NCBI RefSeq assembly: GCF_003315035.1
Contig: NZ_QNRE01000009.1
Coordinates: 1 to 64,000 of the forward strand
Direction: 5' to 3'
Length of the DNA stretch: 64,000 bases
DNA from: Nocardia puris
Lineage (GTDB): Bacteria > Actinomycetota > Actinomycetes > Mycobacteriales > Mycobacteriaceae
This document shows, one piece after another, positions 45,285 to 53,750 of this stretch; position 1 is the first letter of the stretch; each line of letters begins with the position of its first letter. The notes beneath the pieces were generated by a model. That model worked only from the letters and a program-made list of their open reading frames with translations, was not told the origin of the DNA and searched no databases. The position numbers and the translations under genes were made by a program.

Positions 45285-45716
45285 TCAGCGGGTGCTCTCG
45301 ACCGGACTCGAGGCGATCTCCCCGGCCAGCGGCGCGACCGCACCGATGATCTGCGCGACCAGCTCCGGCGGCACCCCGGCGTCGGCCAGCGCACCGGATA
45401 GGTGCCCGGCCACGAGCTCGAAATGGTGCATGGTGATGCCACGGCCCTGGTGCACGCTCTTCATCGACGCGCCGTGGTAGGGCTCGGGCCCGCCGAGCAC
45501 CGCTGCGAAGAACTCCACCTGTTTGCCTTTGAGCCGCGCCATAGTGGTCCCCGAGAAGAACGGCGACAGCTCGCCGTCGGCGAGAACCCGCACGTAGAAG
45601 TCCTCGACGACCGCCTCGAGCGCCTCGTACCCGCCGATCCGCTCGAAAATCGGGGGCGGCTCCTCGACCGCCGCGCCGCCCTTGGACATGGACTTGAACC
45701 ACGATGAAATACCCAT
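45285..45716 (-). CDS. glbN: Group I truncated haemoglobin, GlbN-like
   Basis: 143 residues from ATG 45716. Strong match to mycobacterial GlbN as remembered: IGGYEALEAVVEDFYVRVLAD with Tyr B10, FFSGTTMARLKGKQVEFFAAVLGGPEPY with the distal Gln, and the proximal His in SVHQGRGITMHHF. Such proteins detoxify nitric oxide to nitrate. An N-terminal extension of about 20 residues (SWFKSMSKGG) is present as in GlbN, where it aids NO dioxygenation. Confidence 0.92.
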   Translation of the reverse strand: MGISSWFKSMSKGGAAVEEPPPIFERIGGYEALEAVVEDFYVRVLADGELSPFFSGTTMARLKGKQVEFFAAVLGGPEPYHGASMKSVHQGRGITMHHFELVAGHLSGALADAGVPPELVAQIIGAVAPLAGEIASSPVESTR

Positions 45717-45835
45717 ATCCAAGAACAACACCGGTCGGTTTCCACCCCTTTAGACCCGCGTCACAAGCCATTTTCGGCCAGTGGCGCGGGGATTACCCGC
45801 GGTTACCCGCACCTCACCGGTGGTTGTGGGTGCCG

Positions 45836-45969
45836 GTGAGATGTCTCGGCTCCCGCACCATCCGGCAGGCGTCCAGACCGCTGAGGCGCCCCGGCTTCAG
45901 CACCACTCGGCAGGCGAGCAGAGGGTGAGGCGCCTCTGCTCCCACATCACCCGGCAACCGGCGAGACCC
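45836..45969. repeat. Three-copy 45-bp degenerate tandem repeat
   Basis: Units begin near 45836, 45880 and 45925, each about 44-45 bases. Shared elements are GTGAGG..C(T/C)...GCTCC...CA-CAC-CGGCAGGCG. The array fills the gap between the glbN and hypothetical genes; no gene claims it. Confidence 0.6.
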
Positions 45970-45971
45970 GC

Positions 45972-46973
45972 CTACCGCACCCACCCGCGTCCGGGCGGTT
46001 CGATCCGGCGCTGCCGGTCGACGGGCTCGCCCGGGTGCAGGGAGTTCTGGAGCGTCCGCAGCGCGTCCTCGTCGAGGTCGTGCTCGATGACAGCGGCCGC
46101 CCAGTCCCAGCCGGGCGTCGACCAGACGTAGTGCACCGGCCCCCAACTGGGCGTCCACGCCTCGGGCCCGCGCGGGCGGCGGGACAGCATCGTGTGCCGG
46201 TTGTAGGCGTCGAACCCGCCGGGTTCACGGAAGTGCACGGTTTCGGGTGTGAAGTCGACCCGGACTCGGGTGTCGAGCGACGAGGCGCCGACCAGCTCCG
46301 CGAACCTCGCGATCTGCGCGGCGTGCTCCGCCTCCCGCCGGTCGCGCTGTTCCCGTTCGTACTCCTCCATCGTGAGAACCGGCCCCGCCCAGGTGAATAC
46401 CGCGTCGTCGATCTCCTCGCCGATGACCGGGTCCTCGAATTGCGCACCGACACCGGCCTGTTCGGCGCGGTATCCCAGCATCTGACCGGATTCGATGTCC
46501 ACCCAGATGCGCAACGGCATCGGCTTGTGCGGCGGTGGCGCGAGTTCCACTGTCCAGCAACGGCGTCCGGCGAAATCGACCTCCTCGACGGGGCCCGCCG
46601 GCTGGGTGAAATCGTCACCCGCCCACTCACTCGCGGGGCGCCGCTCCAAGAGAAACTGATGCTCGCCGAAGTACCGGACCCGGTCGATCGGTCCGGTGCG
46701 CGGCCGCTCGGCGTGCCCGGAGAAGTCCCACCCTCGCGCTCCGTCGGTGATGAAGACGGGCCTGCCTTGCCCGTCCTCCACCCGCAGCTTCTTCCCGGCC
46801 CGCCACACCCGGCACCCGTCCCCCACCGCGACCACCACCGGCAACTTCCCCGCCGACGCGAAGAACGCGACCCCCGCCGTCTCTTCCTTCGGCGCCACTT
46901 CCCGGATCGCCGCCCTGATGGGCAGGTCAGGGCCGGTCGTGAGCGCGGTGAGGACCTCGATCCATGCGGTCAT
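45972..46973 (-). CDS. Hypothetical protein
   Basis: 333 residues from ATG 46973, not recognised. No signal peptide or membrane helix. It contains a segment resembling outer-lipoprotein-like ligand scaffolds common in actinobacteria (RIWVDIESGQMLGYRAEQAG) and a charged helical stretch (LTMEEYEREQRDRREAEHAAQIARFAELVGA). The stop is two bases from the 45-bp repeat array. Confidence 0.65.
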   Translation of the reverse strand: MTAWIEVLTALTTGPDLPIRAAIREVAPKEETAGVAFFASAGKLPVVVAVGDGCRVWRAGKKLRVEDGQGRPVFITDGARGWDFSGHAERPRTGPIDRVRYFGEHQFLLERRPASEWAGDDFTQPAGPVEEVDFAGRRCWTVELAPPPHKPMPLRIWVDIESGQMLGYRAEQAGVGAQFEDPVIGEEIDDAVFTWAGPVLTMEEYEREQRDRREAEHAAQIARFAELVGASSLDTRVRVDFTPETVHFREPGGFDAYNRHTMLSRRPRGPEAWTPSWGPVHYVWSTPGWDWAAAVIEHDLDEDALRTLQNSLHPGEPVDRQRRIEPPGRGWVR

Positions 46974-47081
46974 GGGTGCGAGCCTAGGCGGCGCGGGAGC
47001 CCCCTCGGCCATTCCCCGCCGAACTCGTCTCCGCTCGAAATTCGATTGGCGCCACTCCTCGAGTGCCGCAAGATCCAGTGG

Positions 47082-47954
47082 GTGACCACAGTGCGGATGC
47101 GACGCTACGCCGGCCCCGGCGACCTCAGAGCCATGCAGACCCTCGCGCAACGTGTGTGGTCCCCCTCCAGCCTCTGGCATATCGGCGACCTGGCGTGGCA
47201 GCGCAGTCATCCCGCCGGCCACGAACCCAACTGGCCGACAGCGTTGTGGGAAGCCGGCGGCGAGGTACTCGCCTGGGGCTGGGCCGAACCGCCCGGTGAG
47301 CTGTTCTTCCAGGTCGACCCGTCCCATCCGGACCTGACCACCGCCGTGCTCGACTGGTTCACCGACGTCGCCACGACATCACGGACGACGGTCACGGTCC
47401 TGGATTCCGAGTGCCACCTGACCACCGCGCTCGAAAGCTACGGCTATGTCCGACAATACATTTCGCACCACTGCTCCTATATGACCCGCCCACTCGACGA
47501 CCTCCCCGAACCGGAGCTGCCATCGGGTTTCCGTGCCCGCCCGGTCCGGGGCGAGGTGGACCTGCCGTCCCGCGTCGCCGTCCACCGAGCGGCCTGGGCG
47601 CCTTCCCTCCTCACCGAGGACAGGTACCGCAACGTCATGTCCACCTGGCCGTACCGCCCCGATCTCGACTGGGTCATCGAAGCTCCCGACGGCACGTTCG
47701 CCGCCAACTGCCTCCTCTGGTTCGACGACCGCAACGCGGTGGGCGAGCTCGAACCGGTCGGGACCGCCCCCGACTTCCGCCGCCGGGGGCTGGCCCGTGC
47801 CGTCTGCCTGGCCGCCCTCCACCGCCTCCGCGACCTCGGCGCGCAGAGTGCCATCGTCTACCCGGTCGCCGACCGCCCCGGCCCGGTCGCCCTCTACGGG
47901 GACCTGGGCTTCCGGCCGTACGCGCGCACGGTCACGTTCGCGAAGAACAGTTGA
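47082..47954 (+). CDS. GNAT family N-acetyltransferase
   Basis: About 290 residues. The C-terminal GNAT core is clear: acetyl-CoA loop APDFRRRGLARAVCLAALHRL, then YPVADRPGPVALYGDLGFRPYARTVTF. The N-terminal half is a degenerate second GNAT-like domain, so this is a tandem-GNAT protein. GTG 47082 is chosen; GTG 47091 and ATG 47097 are alternatives without clear ribosome sites. Confidence 0.87.
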   Translation: MTTVRMRRYAGPGDLRAMQTLAQRVWSPSSLWHIGDLAWQRSHPAGHEPNWPTALWEAGGEVLAWGWAEPPGELFFQVDPSHPDLTTAVLDWFTDVATTSRTTVTVLDSECHLTTALESYGYVRQYISHHCSYMTRPLDDLPEPELPSGFRARPVRGEVDLPSRVAVHRAAWAPSLLTEDRYRNVMSTWPYRPDLDWVIEAPDGTFAANCLLWFDDRNAVGELEPVGTAPDFRRRGLARAVCLAALHRLRDLGAQSAIVYPVADRPGPVALYGDLGFRPYARTVTFAKNS

Positions 47955-48074
47955 ACGGCGCGGGTCGCCCACCGGGCGTCCCGTATCCCGGCGCCACGTC
48001 TCCCGCCTGCGCGAAGGTCACCACCATAGCCGGTAGGGTGCACCGCGGCCGGGCGCGAAGCGTGAGGAGTACAT

Positions 48075-48815
48075 ATGGACTGGGAGCAGTGGCAGCTGAG
48101 CTGGGATCGTCAGCAGGAGTTCTACCTGCCGGATCGCGAGGACCGCTTCCGGATCATGCTCGATCTGGTCGAGGCGGCCGTGGGGCCGGCACCCCGCGTG
48201 CTCGACCTGGCGTGCGGGACGGCGACCATCAGCAGGCGCCTGTTCGCCCGCTTCCCGGACGCGACTTCGGTGGCCGTCGACATGGACCCGACATTGCTGG
48301 CGATCGCGCGCGGCTCCTTCGCCGGCGACGACCGGATCACCTTCGTCACCGCCGACCTCGCGCAACCCGATTGGATGGACGACCTACCCCCCGAGCCATT
48401 CGACGCCGTCCTCACCGCCACCGCCCTCCACTGGATGCAACCCGACCCCCTGACGCGCCTCTACACCGACCTCGCCAAACTCGTCCGCCCCGGCGGAATC
48501 TTCCTCAACGCCGACCACACGCCCGACCCCGAAACCCCACTCCTCAACACCCTCCACGAATCACTGCAGAGCGCGCACGCCGACCGAGCCCGCGCGCAGG
48601 GCGCCGTCGACTGGGACGAATGGTGGTCCCTCGTCGCCGCCGAACCCGGCCTCGCCGACGAATACGCCCGCAGCCGAACAATTTTCGCCAACCACACCAA
48701 GGGCGTCACCCACCCACCCTCCTGGCACACCACCCATCTCACCGACGCCGGCTTCCTCGAAACCGCCATCGCCTGGAAGTCCGTCACCGACGCCATCGTC
48801 GTCGCTATCAGGTGA
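48075..48815 (+). CDS. Class I SAM-dependent methyltransferase
   Basis: 246 residues from ATG 48075 with GAGGAG upstream. SAM motif I VLDLACGTATISRRL, acidic end of strand 2 VAVDMD, motif II region FDAVLTATALHWMQPDP and motif III LVRPGGIFLNADHT. Small-molecule type; the substrate is unknown. It may be an isolated unit, as the next gene has its own ribosome site. Confidence 0.88.
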   Translation: MDWEQWQLSWDRQQEFYLPDREDRFRIMLDLVEAAVGPAPRVLDLACGTATISRRLFARFPDATSVAVDMDPTLLAIARGSFAGDDRITFVTADLAQPDWMDDLPPEPFDAVLTATALHWMQPDPLTRLYTDLAKLVRPGGIFLNADHTPDPETPLLNTLHESLQSAHADRARAQGAVDWDEWWSLVAAEPGLADEYARSRTIFANHTKGVTHPPSWHTTHLTDAGFLETAIAWKSVTDAIVVAIR

Positions 48816-48904
48816 GTGCAGGAGACCCGGACTCCGTATTCCTGATTCCCGCCCGGCCCCGCGCTACCGGTAGTGTCCCGCCTGTACAGCGAAGGGGAGT
48901 TGTC

Positions 48905-49621
48905 ATGAGCTATCCGTATGGGCCGCAACGTGGACCGATGCAGGGCGCGTATCAAGCGCCGTACCCGGCGAATCCGGGACCCTATCCGAACGCTGGCGGC
49001 TACCCACCCGGATACGGTTACGGTGCGCCGGGATTCGGCCAACCCAGTGGCGGCACCGCCCTCGCCGCGGGCTTCCTGGGCGTCGTGGTCGGGTTGCTGT
49101 GCGGCTTCTCGGCGACCATGGCACTCAACGCCGCCAACGAGATCGAGAAGCTGTCCAATCGCTTGGGCCAGGGCAGCGCCCAGGAGCACATCACCGGCCT
49201 CCAGACCATCGGCGGCATCAACATCGTCGTCGGCCTCCTGTGGTTCCTCGGCGCCCTGTTGCTGATCGGCCGCAAGCGCGCCGGTCGCGTCATCCTCATC
49301 CTGCTGTCCTGCGTCGGGGGCGTCCTCAATCTGGTCTCCGCCGTCATCAGCCTGGGTTCCGAAGCCCCCGCAGCCGGAGTCGGCAGCATCATCGGACTCA
49401 TCCTTGCCCTCCTGATCCTCATCCTCGCCGCCTCCGGCTCCACCGGCCGCTGGCTCGCCGCCGCACCCCGCCGCCATTACGGACCCCCGTACGGCCAACC
49501 CACCCCACCCCCGTACGGCCAACCCACCCCACCCCCGTACGGGCAACCTGCCCAACCCGCGTACGGGCAACCTGCCCAACCCGCGCCCGGCTACGGTCAA
49601 CAACCCCCACCGCGCTACTGA
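48905..49621 (+). CDS. Proline-rich membrane protein with PYGQP repeats
   Basis: 238 residues from ATG 48905 (GAAGGGGAG upstream). Tyr/Pro/Gly-rich N terminus (about 1-45), four hydrophobic helices (about 50-180), then a C-terminal tail of repeated PPYGQPTP / PAYGQPAQ units encoded by 24-bp tandem repeats at about 49486-49583. The layout is common in actinobacterial envelope proteins; the tail may bind proteins or cell wall. The function is unknown. Confidence 0.8.
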   Translation: MSYPYGPQRGPMQGAYQAPYPANPGPYPNAGGYPPGYGYGAPGFGQPSGGTALAAGFLGVVVGLLCGFSATMALNAANEIEKLSNRLGQGSAQEHITGLQTIGGINIVVGLLWFLGALLLIGRKRAGRVILILLSCVGGVLNLVSAVISLGSEAPAAGVGSIIGLILALLILILAASGSTGRWLAAAPRRHYGPPYGQPTPPPYGQPTPPPYGQPAQPAYGQPAQPAPGYGQQPPPRY

Positions 49622-50037
49622 GTCCCCGCACACGGGTGATCCGCTGCTACTCGTCCACCGAGAAACGACGGCATGTCTGCCGCGCACTCCCGGCGACAGC
49701 AACAGAGCTGGTCCCGGCTGCTCGCGACCGATCGGGTCGAAAGCTCTTGGCCCAAGAGATGTTCCGACTCCTGAAGTCGGCGCACCTGGGATCAACGCGG
49801 TCTCTCCGGTCTCCCATCGGAACGCCGCACGCAGAGCTGGCGGGCCACCGACGGTAGCGGCAACGTGCACGCGCGGGTGGGGTTCAAGGTTCGCCGACCG
49901 AGCGATTCCTAGCCGGCACGCCGCCGGGGGCGAACACCGAGCGCCATCGCTGATCGTCGTTCGACAGGCGTGTGCCCTTCCGCGAACTCGGGCGACCGCC
50001 TTGTGGTGCCACAGATGACGACCGCTGGTCGGCGGGC
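49622..50037. other. Intergenic region, about 415 bp
   Basis: Between the membrane protein gene and the SDR gene (convergent). I find no supported gene. Two small hairpins occur, CTCTTG-GCC-CAAGAG (49744-49758) and CCGACT-CCTGA-AGTCGG (49764-49780); these might be terminators or part of an unannotated RNA, but neither has a T-run. Confidence 0.45.
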
Positions 50038-50898
50038 TCAGCTGGCGCGTGCGGCACGAGCGCGCTGTAGAAGCTCTTCGGTCACGTCCATGAGCCGCTG
50101 CGCGTTCGCGGGATCGAAGGCGGGGTTGGTGAGGGGTACGGGGTTTCCCCGGTCGACGGCGGTGAGGGGTGCGGCGGGCGGGTGGTCGAGGAAATCATGG
50201 ATCGGGGCGATGGCGGAATCGATGGTCCGAGCGGCGATTCGGGCGGCCGCGCGGATCAGTCCGCGCATGGGCGCGGAGAGGGGTGTGAGGTCGCCGCTCT
50301 TGGTGAAGCCGGGGTGGTAGAGGACGTACTTGATCACCTCGTCGGGGCGGGCGGCGAAACCGGCTCCGAGCAGGTCGTTGGCCCGCCCGGCCTGGAGTTG
50401 GGCGGCGAGCGTGCTGTATCGCCGAGCCAGTGACAGGTCGTCCCAGTGGACGCGTCCCCGAGCGGTGCCGGTGCCCGCGACGTTGACGATGACCGGAGAA
50501 GCGCTGCGCCGCAAGGACTCCGACAACCCCTGGCCGAGCAGATACCGGCTGAGGTAGTACAGGGCGAAGGTCCGTTCCAGACCGTCGACGGTGACGATTC
50601 GGCGGGGCGCCTGCCGATTGGCGAACAGGGCGAGGGCGTCTATGACGTTGTGGCGGCGCGTGATCCGCTCGACCGCGGATTCGGTCGCGGCGATATCGGA
50701 CAGATCGACGCCGAGAAACTCCACGCGCCCGGGAGCATTCAGCCGCTCGGCGTCGGCGAGCAGGCGCTGCCCTTTGTCCTCGCTGCTACCGAGCGCGACG
50801 ACCGTGTCGCCCCGCGCCGCCCGCGCGAGCGAAAGCGCGCGCCCCATTCCATCGGTGCCGCCGCTGACCACGACGACGCGACGATTACTCTCTGGCAC
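50038..50898 (-). CDS. Atypical short-chain dehydrogenase/reductase
   Basis: 286 residues. The NAD(P) fold VVVVSGGTDGMGRALSLA is present, but the usual YxxxK active site reads YSTLAAQLQAG with no Lys at the expected place, and the Ser-containing strand is VIVNVAGTGTARG. It may therefore be inactive or work differently. It is divergent from an HxlR regulator, 80 bases apart, which probably controls it. Confidence 0.82.
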   Translation of the reverse strand: MPESNRRVVVVSGGTDGMGRALSLARAARGDTVVALGSSEDKGQRLLADAERLNAPGRVEFLGVDLSDIAATESAVERITRRHNVIDALALFANRQAPRRIVTVDGLERTFALYYLSRYLLGQGLSESLRRSASPVIVNVAGTGTARGRVHWDDLSLARRYSTLAAQLQAGRANDLLGAGFAARPDEVIKYVLYHPGFTKSGDLTPLSAPMRGLIRAAARIAARTIDSAIAPIHDFLDHPPAAPLTAVDRGNPVPLTNPAFDPANAQRLMDVTEELLQRARAARAS

Positions 50899-50978
50899 GT
50901 TCCTGCTCCTCCGATGGATACGATCGGTACGACGACGATCATCGGCAACCGACCGGCCGAGCGTAAGGAGGCAGTTTC

Positions 50979-51416
50979 ATGTCCGATACGCACACGGATG
51001 TGCCTTCCCTGGTCAGCGCGCCGCTCCCCAGCCCGGTGCCCGCCGGTGAATACGGGCAATGCCCCGTGACCGACATGCTGCGACACGTCGGCGACAAATG
51101 GCCGATGCTGGTGATCACCCTGCTCGCCCGCCGCCCGCACCGCTTCAACGAACTGCACCGTGAGATCGAGGGCATCAGCCAGCGGATGCTCACCCGGACC
51201 CTGCGCGGTTTGGAAACCGACGGGCTGGTCGACCGCGAGGTCTTCCCCACCGTCCCGCCGAGCGTTCAGTACAGCCTCACCCCACTCGGGCTCTCCCTGC
51301 TGAAACCGCTGTCCGCCCTGGCGGATTGGGCCGTTGAGCACGCCGAGGAGATCACGGCGGCACGGGCAGCGTCGGGAGATGACCAGCCCGCGATCCAGAA
51401 CCCATTGACGCAGTAG
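50979..51416 (+). CDS. HxlR family transcriptional regulator
   Basis: 145 residues from ATG 50979 with GGAGG upstream. HxlR winged helix: CPVTDMLRHVGDKWPMLVITLLARRPHRFNEL with the redox-type Cys at the start, IEGISQRMLTRTLRGLETDGLVDREVF and VQYSLTPLG. It is divergent from the SDR gene; HxlR proteins commonly control adjacent reductases in response to quinones, aldehydes or electrophiles. Confidence 0.9.
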   Translation: MSDTHTDVPSLVSAPLPSPVPAGEYGQCPVTDMLRHVGDKWPMLVITLLARRPHRFNELHREIEGISQRMLTRTLRGLETDGLVDREVFPTVPPSVQYSLTPLGLSLLKPLSALADWAVEHAEEITAARAASGDDQPAIQNPLTQ

Positions 51417-51427
51417 ACGATTCGGCG

Positions 51428-51820
51428 CTAGTCGCGCCCCGGGCGCATGCGGAACTCCACGATCGCCTCGGCGTTGGTACTCACCCACTCCAGCAGCCCG
51501 CGCAGCTGAGCGGCCGCTTCCGCGCCCCTCGGGGTCAGCGAGTACGAAACGCTCGGGGGCATGGTCGGCTGCACGGTGCGTTCGACGAGGCCGTAGTCGG
51601 TGAAAGTGCGCAGATTCTGGGACAGCATCTTCTCGCTGATCCCCCCGATCCGGTCGCGCAGGACGTGGAAGCGCAGGGGGCCGTCGTACAGGGCCGCCAG
51701 GATCAGCACGCCCCAGCGGCTGGTGAGCTTGTCGAGGACGGTGCGCGCGGGGCAATCGCTGTCGAATACGTCACTGCCGCCGGCGGGCGTACCCTTCGCC
51801 GCCCGGAAACCTACCGCCAT
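51428..51820 (-). CDS. HxlR family transcriptional regulator (second)
   Basis: 130 residues from ATG 51820. DCPARTVLDKLTSRWGVLILAALYDGPLRFHVLRDRIGGISEKMLSQNLR and VSYSLTPRG are the HxlR signature, again with an N-terminal Cys. It converges on the first HxlR gene (11 bases between stops) and is divergent from the NmrA-like gene, with a nested palindrome between. Confidence 0.9.
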   Translation of the reverse strand: MAVGFRAAKGTPAGGSDVFDSDCPARTVLDKLTSRWGVLILAALYDGPLRFHVLRDRIGGISEKMLSQNLRTFTDYGLVERTVQPTMPPSVSYSLTPRGAEAAAQLRGLLEWVSTNAEAIVEFRMRPGRD

Positions 51821-51828
51821 CTCCAGAG

Positions 51829-51861
51829 CTTACCTCGAGGTATGCCCTTTCCAAGGGTAAG
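51829..51861. promoter_or_regulatory. Nested palindrome, putative HxlR operator
   Basis: CTTACC (51829) and GGTAAG (51856) form an outer dyad. Inside it, TACCTCGAGGTA (51831-51842) is a perfect 12-bp palindrome and CCCTT-TCC-AAGGG a second one. It occupies most of the 63-base gap between the regulator and the NmrA-like gene. Confidence 0.6.
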
Positions 51862-51883
51862 TTCCCTGCTTAGGGTCTGGACT

Positions 51884-52728
51884 ATGGCTCGAACGAACAG
51901 AATTCTCGTGATCGGCGCTACCGGACATGTGGGCGGCCAGGTCGCCGCCCAACTCATCGGCTCGGGTGCCGCGGTGCGCGCGCACTGATCCGTGATCCTG
52001 CGGCGGCCTCGCTACCGTCGAGCGTCGAGATCGCGCCCGGCGATCTGACCGAACCCGGCACCCTTGCCTCGGCGCTGGCCGGTGTGGACACGGTGTACCT
52101 GACGTGGCCGATGCTCTCGGCGGCGGTGGCGGATGCGGCGGTCGAGGTGATCGCCGCGCACGCGCGCCGGATCGTGCTGTTGTCCTCGGCCGCGGTCGAC
52201 GAGCAGGACAACCCGATCGGCGCGGCGCACGCGATCATCGAGCGGCCGATCCTCGCGTCCGGACTGGAATGGACCTTCCTGCGGCCGCACGGATTCGCCA
52301 CCCTCACCCTCGAATGGGCGCCGCAGATCCGGGCCGGCGATGTGGTGCGCGGGGCCTACGGCGCGGCGACGATGACGCTCCTGCACGAGGCCGATATCGC
52401 GGCGGTCGCGGTGCGCGCGCTGACCGGCGACGGCCACGCCGGGGCCCGCTACGAACTGACCGGCCCGACGCCGTTGAGCAGGGTCGAGCCCGTGGCCACC
52501 ATCGGGGCGGCGCTGGGCCGCGAACTCACCTGGCAGGAGATCCCGCGCGAGCGGGCGAAGGCGGAAATACGCTGGATCGCACCGGAATACGCCGACGCCA
52601 TCCTCGCAGGCCTGGCCGGACTGGCCGACTCGCCCGGACGACCGACCTCGACCGTGGAAGACCTCACCGGCACACCCGGCCGCACCTACGCGCAATGGGT
52701 GCGGGACCACCTCGCGGATTTCACCTGA
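51884..52728 (+). pseudogene. NmrA-like NAD(P)-binding reductase gene, frameshifted after codon 34
   Basis: ATG 51884 encodes MARTNRILVIGATGHVGGQV, the N-terminal NAD(P) fold, but the frame stops at 51988. The remainder (LIRDPAAASLPSSVEI, then VDTVYLTWPMLSAAV and SGLEWTFLRPHGF) continues in another frame from about 51985 to 52728. One base missing or two extra within GCGCGCGCACTG would explain it. If real, the gene is broken; if a sequencing error in a GC run, it encodes an intact protein of about 280 residues. It is divergent from an HxlR gene, as many such reductases are. Confidence 0.8.
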
Positions 52729-52924
52729 GCGACCCGCACACTCACCGCACGGCGACCGGTCCAGCGCAGACCGCGTCCGCTCGGTCGAAAACCCACCGCC
52801 GCAGGACATCCGGCGGGAGGACGCAGTCGAACCGCCCTCCGGCGACAATCCATTGCCGTAGGAGCGCTGTTCTGGATCGAAACCTCTCGACGGATTCACA
52901 AAAACGCAGGTGAGAGGGGGTTTG

Positions 52925-52998
52925 TGGGGCGGGCGGGGCTCGAACCCGCGACCAATGGATTATGAGTCCACGGCTCTAACCGACTGAGCTACCGCCCC
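52925..52998 (-). tRNA. tRNA with CAT anticodon (elongator Met, or Ile2)
   Basis: Full cloverleaf on the minus strand: acceptor GGGGCGG / CCGCCCC, D arm GCTC/GAGC, anticodon arm GTGGA-CTCATAA-TCCAT, T arm GCGGG-TTCGAGC-CCCGC, discriminator A. No encoded CCA. The CAT anticodon fits elongator tRNA-Met, but a tRNA-Ile2 modified to lysidine cannot be excluded. Confidence 0.9.
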
Positions 52999-53114
52999 GA
53001 ATGCGCTGGTTTCCGCGACGAGGGGGATGGTACCTGGCGGGAGTGGGGGATCTCCAATCCGGTTGCGGTGGGGGCGTAGGGTGGGGGAAACGGAAACTTA
53101 CCGGAGGGTCAGAT

Positions 53115-53546
53115 ATGGCCAGTCTGTTCGCGAATGTGCTGCGAGTGCACCAATGGGTCTACGAGAAGAGCGACGGGTGGGTGGGGCATCGCCTGCTGTT
53201 CGGGAACCCCACGCTGCTGCTGCGCACGGTGGGGCGCAAGACGGGGCAGCCGCGCACGTCCGCGCTGACCTACGCGCGGGACGGGGGTAGTTACCTGGTG
53301 ACGGCGTCCAACGGCGGGTCGCCGCGGCCACCCGGCTGGTTGGCGAATGTGAAGGCGCAGCCGGATTGTGAGATCCAGATCGGGCGCAACACGATGAAAG
53401 CCGTTGCGCACGCGACCTATCCGGACGATCCCGAGTACCAGCGGCGCTGGGAGCTCGTCGACAAGGTGAATCAGGGTCGCTACAGCGAATATCAGAAGAA
53501 GACCACGCGGCCGATCGCCGTGGTGGTGTTGACCCCCGCGAGGTAG
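53115..53546 (+). CDS. Deazaflavin-dependent nitroreductase (Ddn-like)
   Basis: 143 residues from ATG 53115 (GGAGGG upstream). The split beta-barrel F420-binding family is shown by LLRTVGRKTGQPRTSALTYARDGGSYLVTASNGG and PPGWLANVKAQPDCEIQIG. These reduce quinones or nitro compounds with F420H2, so the host probably makes F420. Confidence 0.88.
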   Translation: MASLFANVLRVHQWVYEKSDGWVGHRLLFGNPTLLLRTVGRKTGQPRTSALTYARDGGSYLVTASNGGSPRPPGWLANVKAQPDCEIQIGRNTMKAVAHATYPDDPEYQRRWELVDKVNQGRYSEYQKKTTRPIAVVVLTPAR

Positions 53547-53547
53547 G

Positions 53548-53700
53548 TCAGTCCGCGTCCACCCACTCGCGATCGTCGGCGACCTCCTCGCCGCGAGTGC
53601 GGCGCACGTCGGAAGCCGGTGGGCGACCGGCGAATTGGACAACTGCTACAACAAGAATGAGGACGGTGGCGACGGCACCGACGACGATGAGTGTCTGCAC
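53548..53700 (-). CDS. Small single-helix membrane protein
   Basis: 50 residues from GTG 53700 (AGGGTG 8 bases upstream). One hydrophobic helix at the N terminus (TLIVVGAVATVLILVVAVVQ), then a charged tail rich in Arg, Asp and Glu ending EWVDAD. Not recognised; the family is unknown. It converges with the Ddn-like gene, one base apart. Confidence 0.6.
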   Translation of the reverse strand: MQTLIVVGAVATVLILVVAVVQFAGRPPASDVRRTRGEEVADDREWVDAD

Positions 53701-53750
53701 GCAGGCACCCTAGCGCCGTCGGCTGCCGATCGCAGGCATTGCCGGACAAG

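Noticed and set aside
45836..45969. CRISPR array
   Set aside because: The units are directly adjacent with no spacers and are degenerate, so they are simple tandem repeats.
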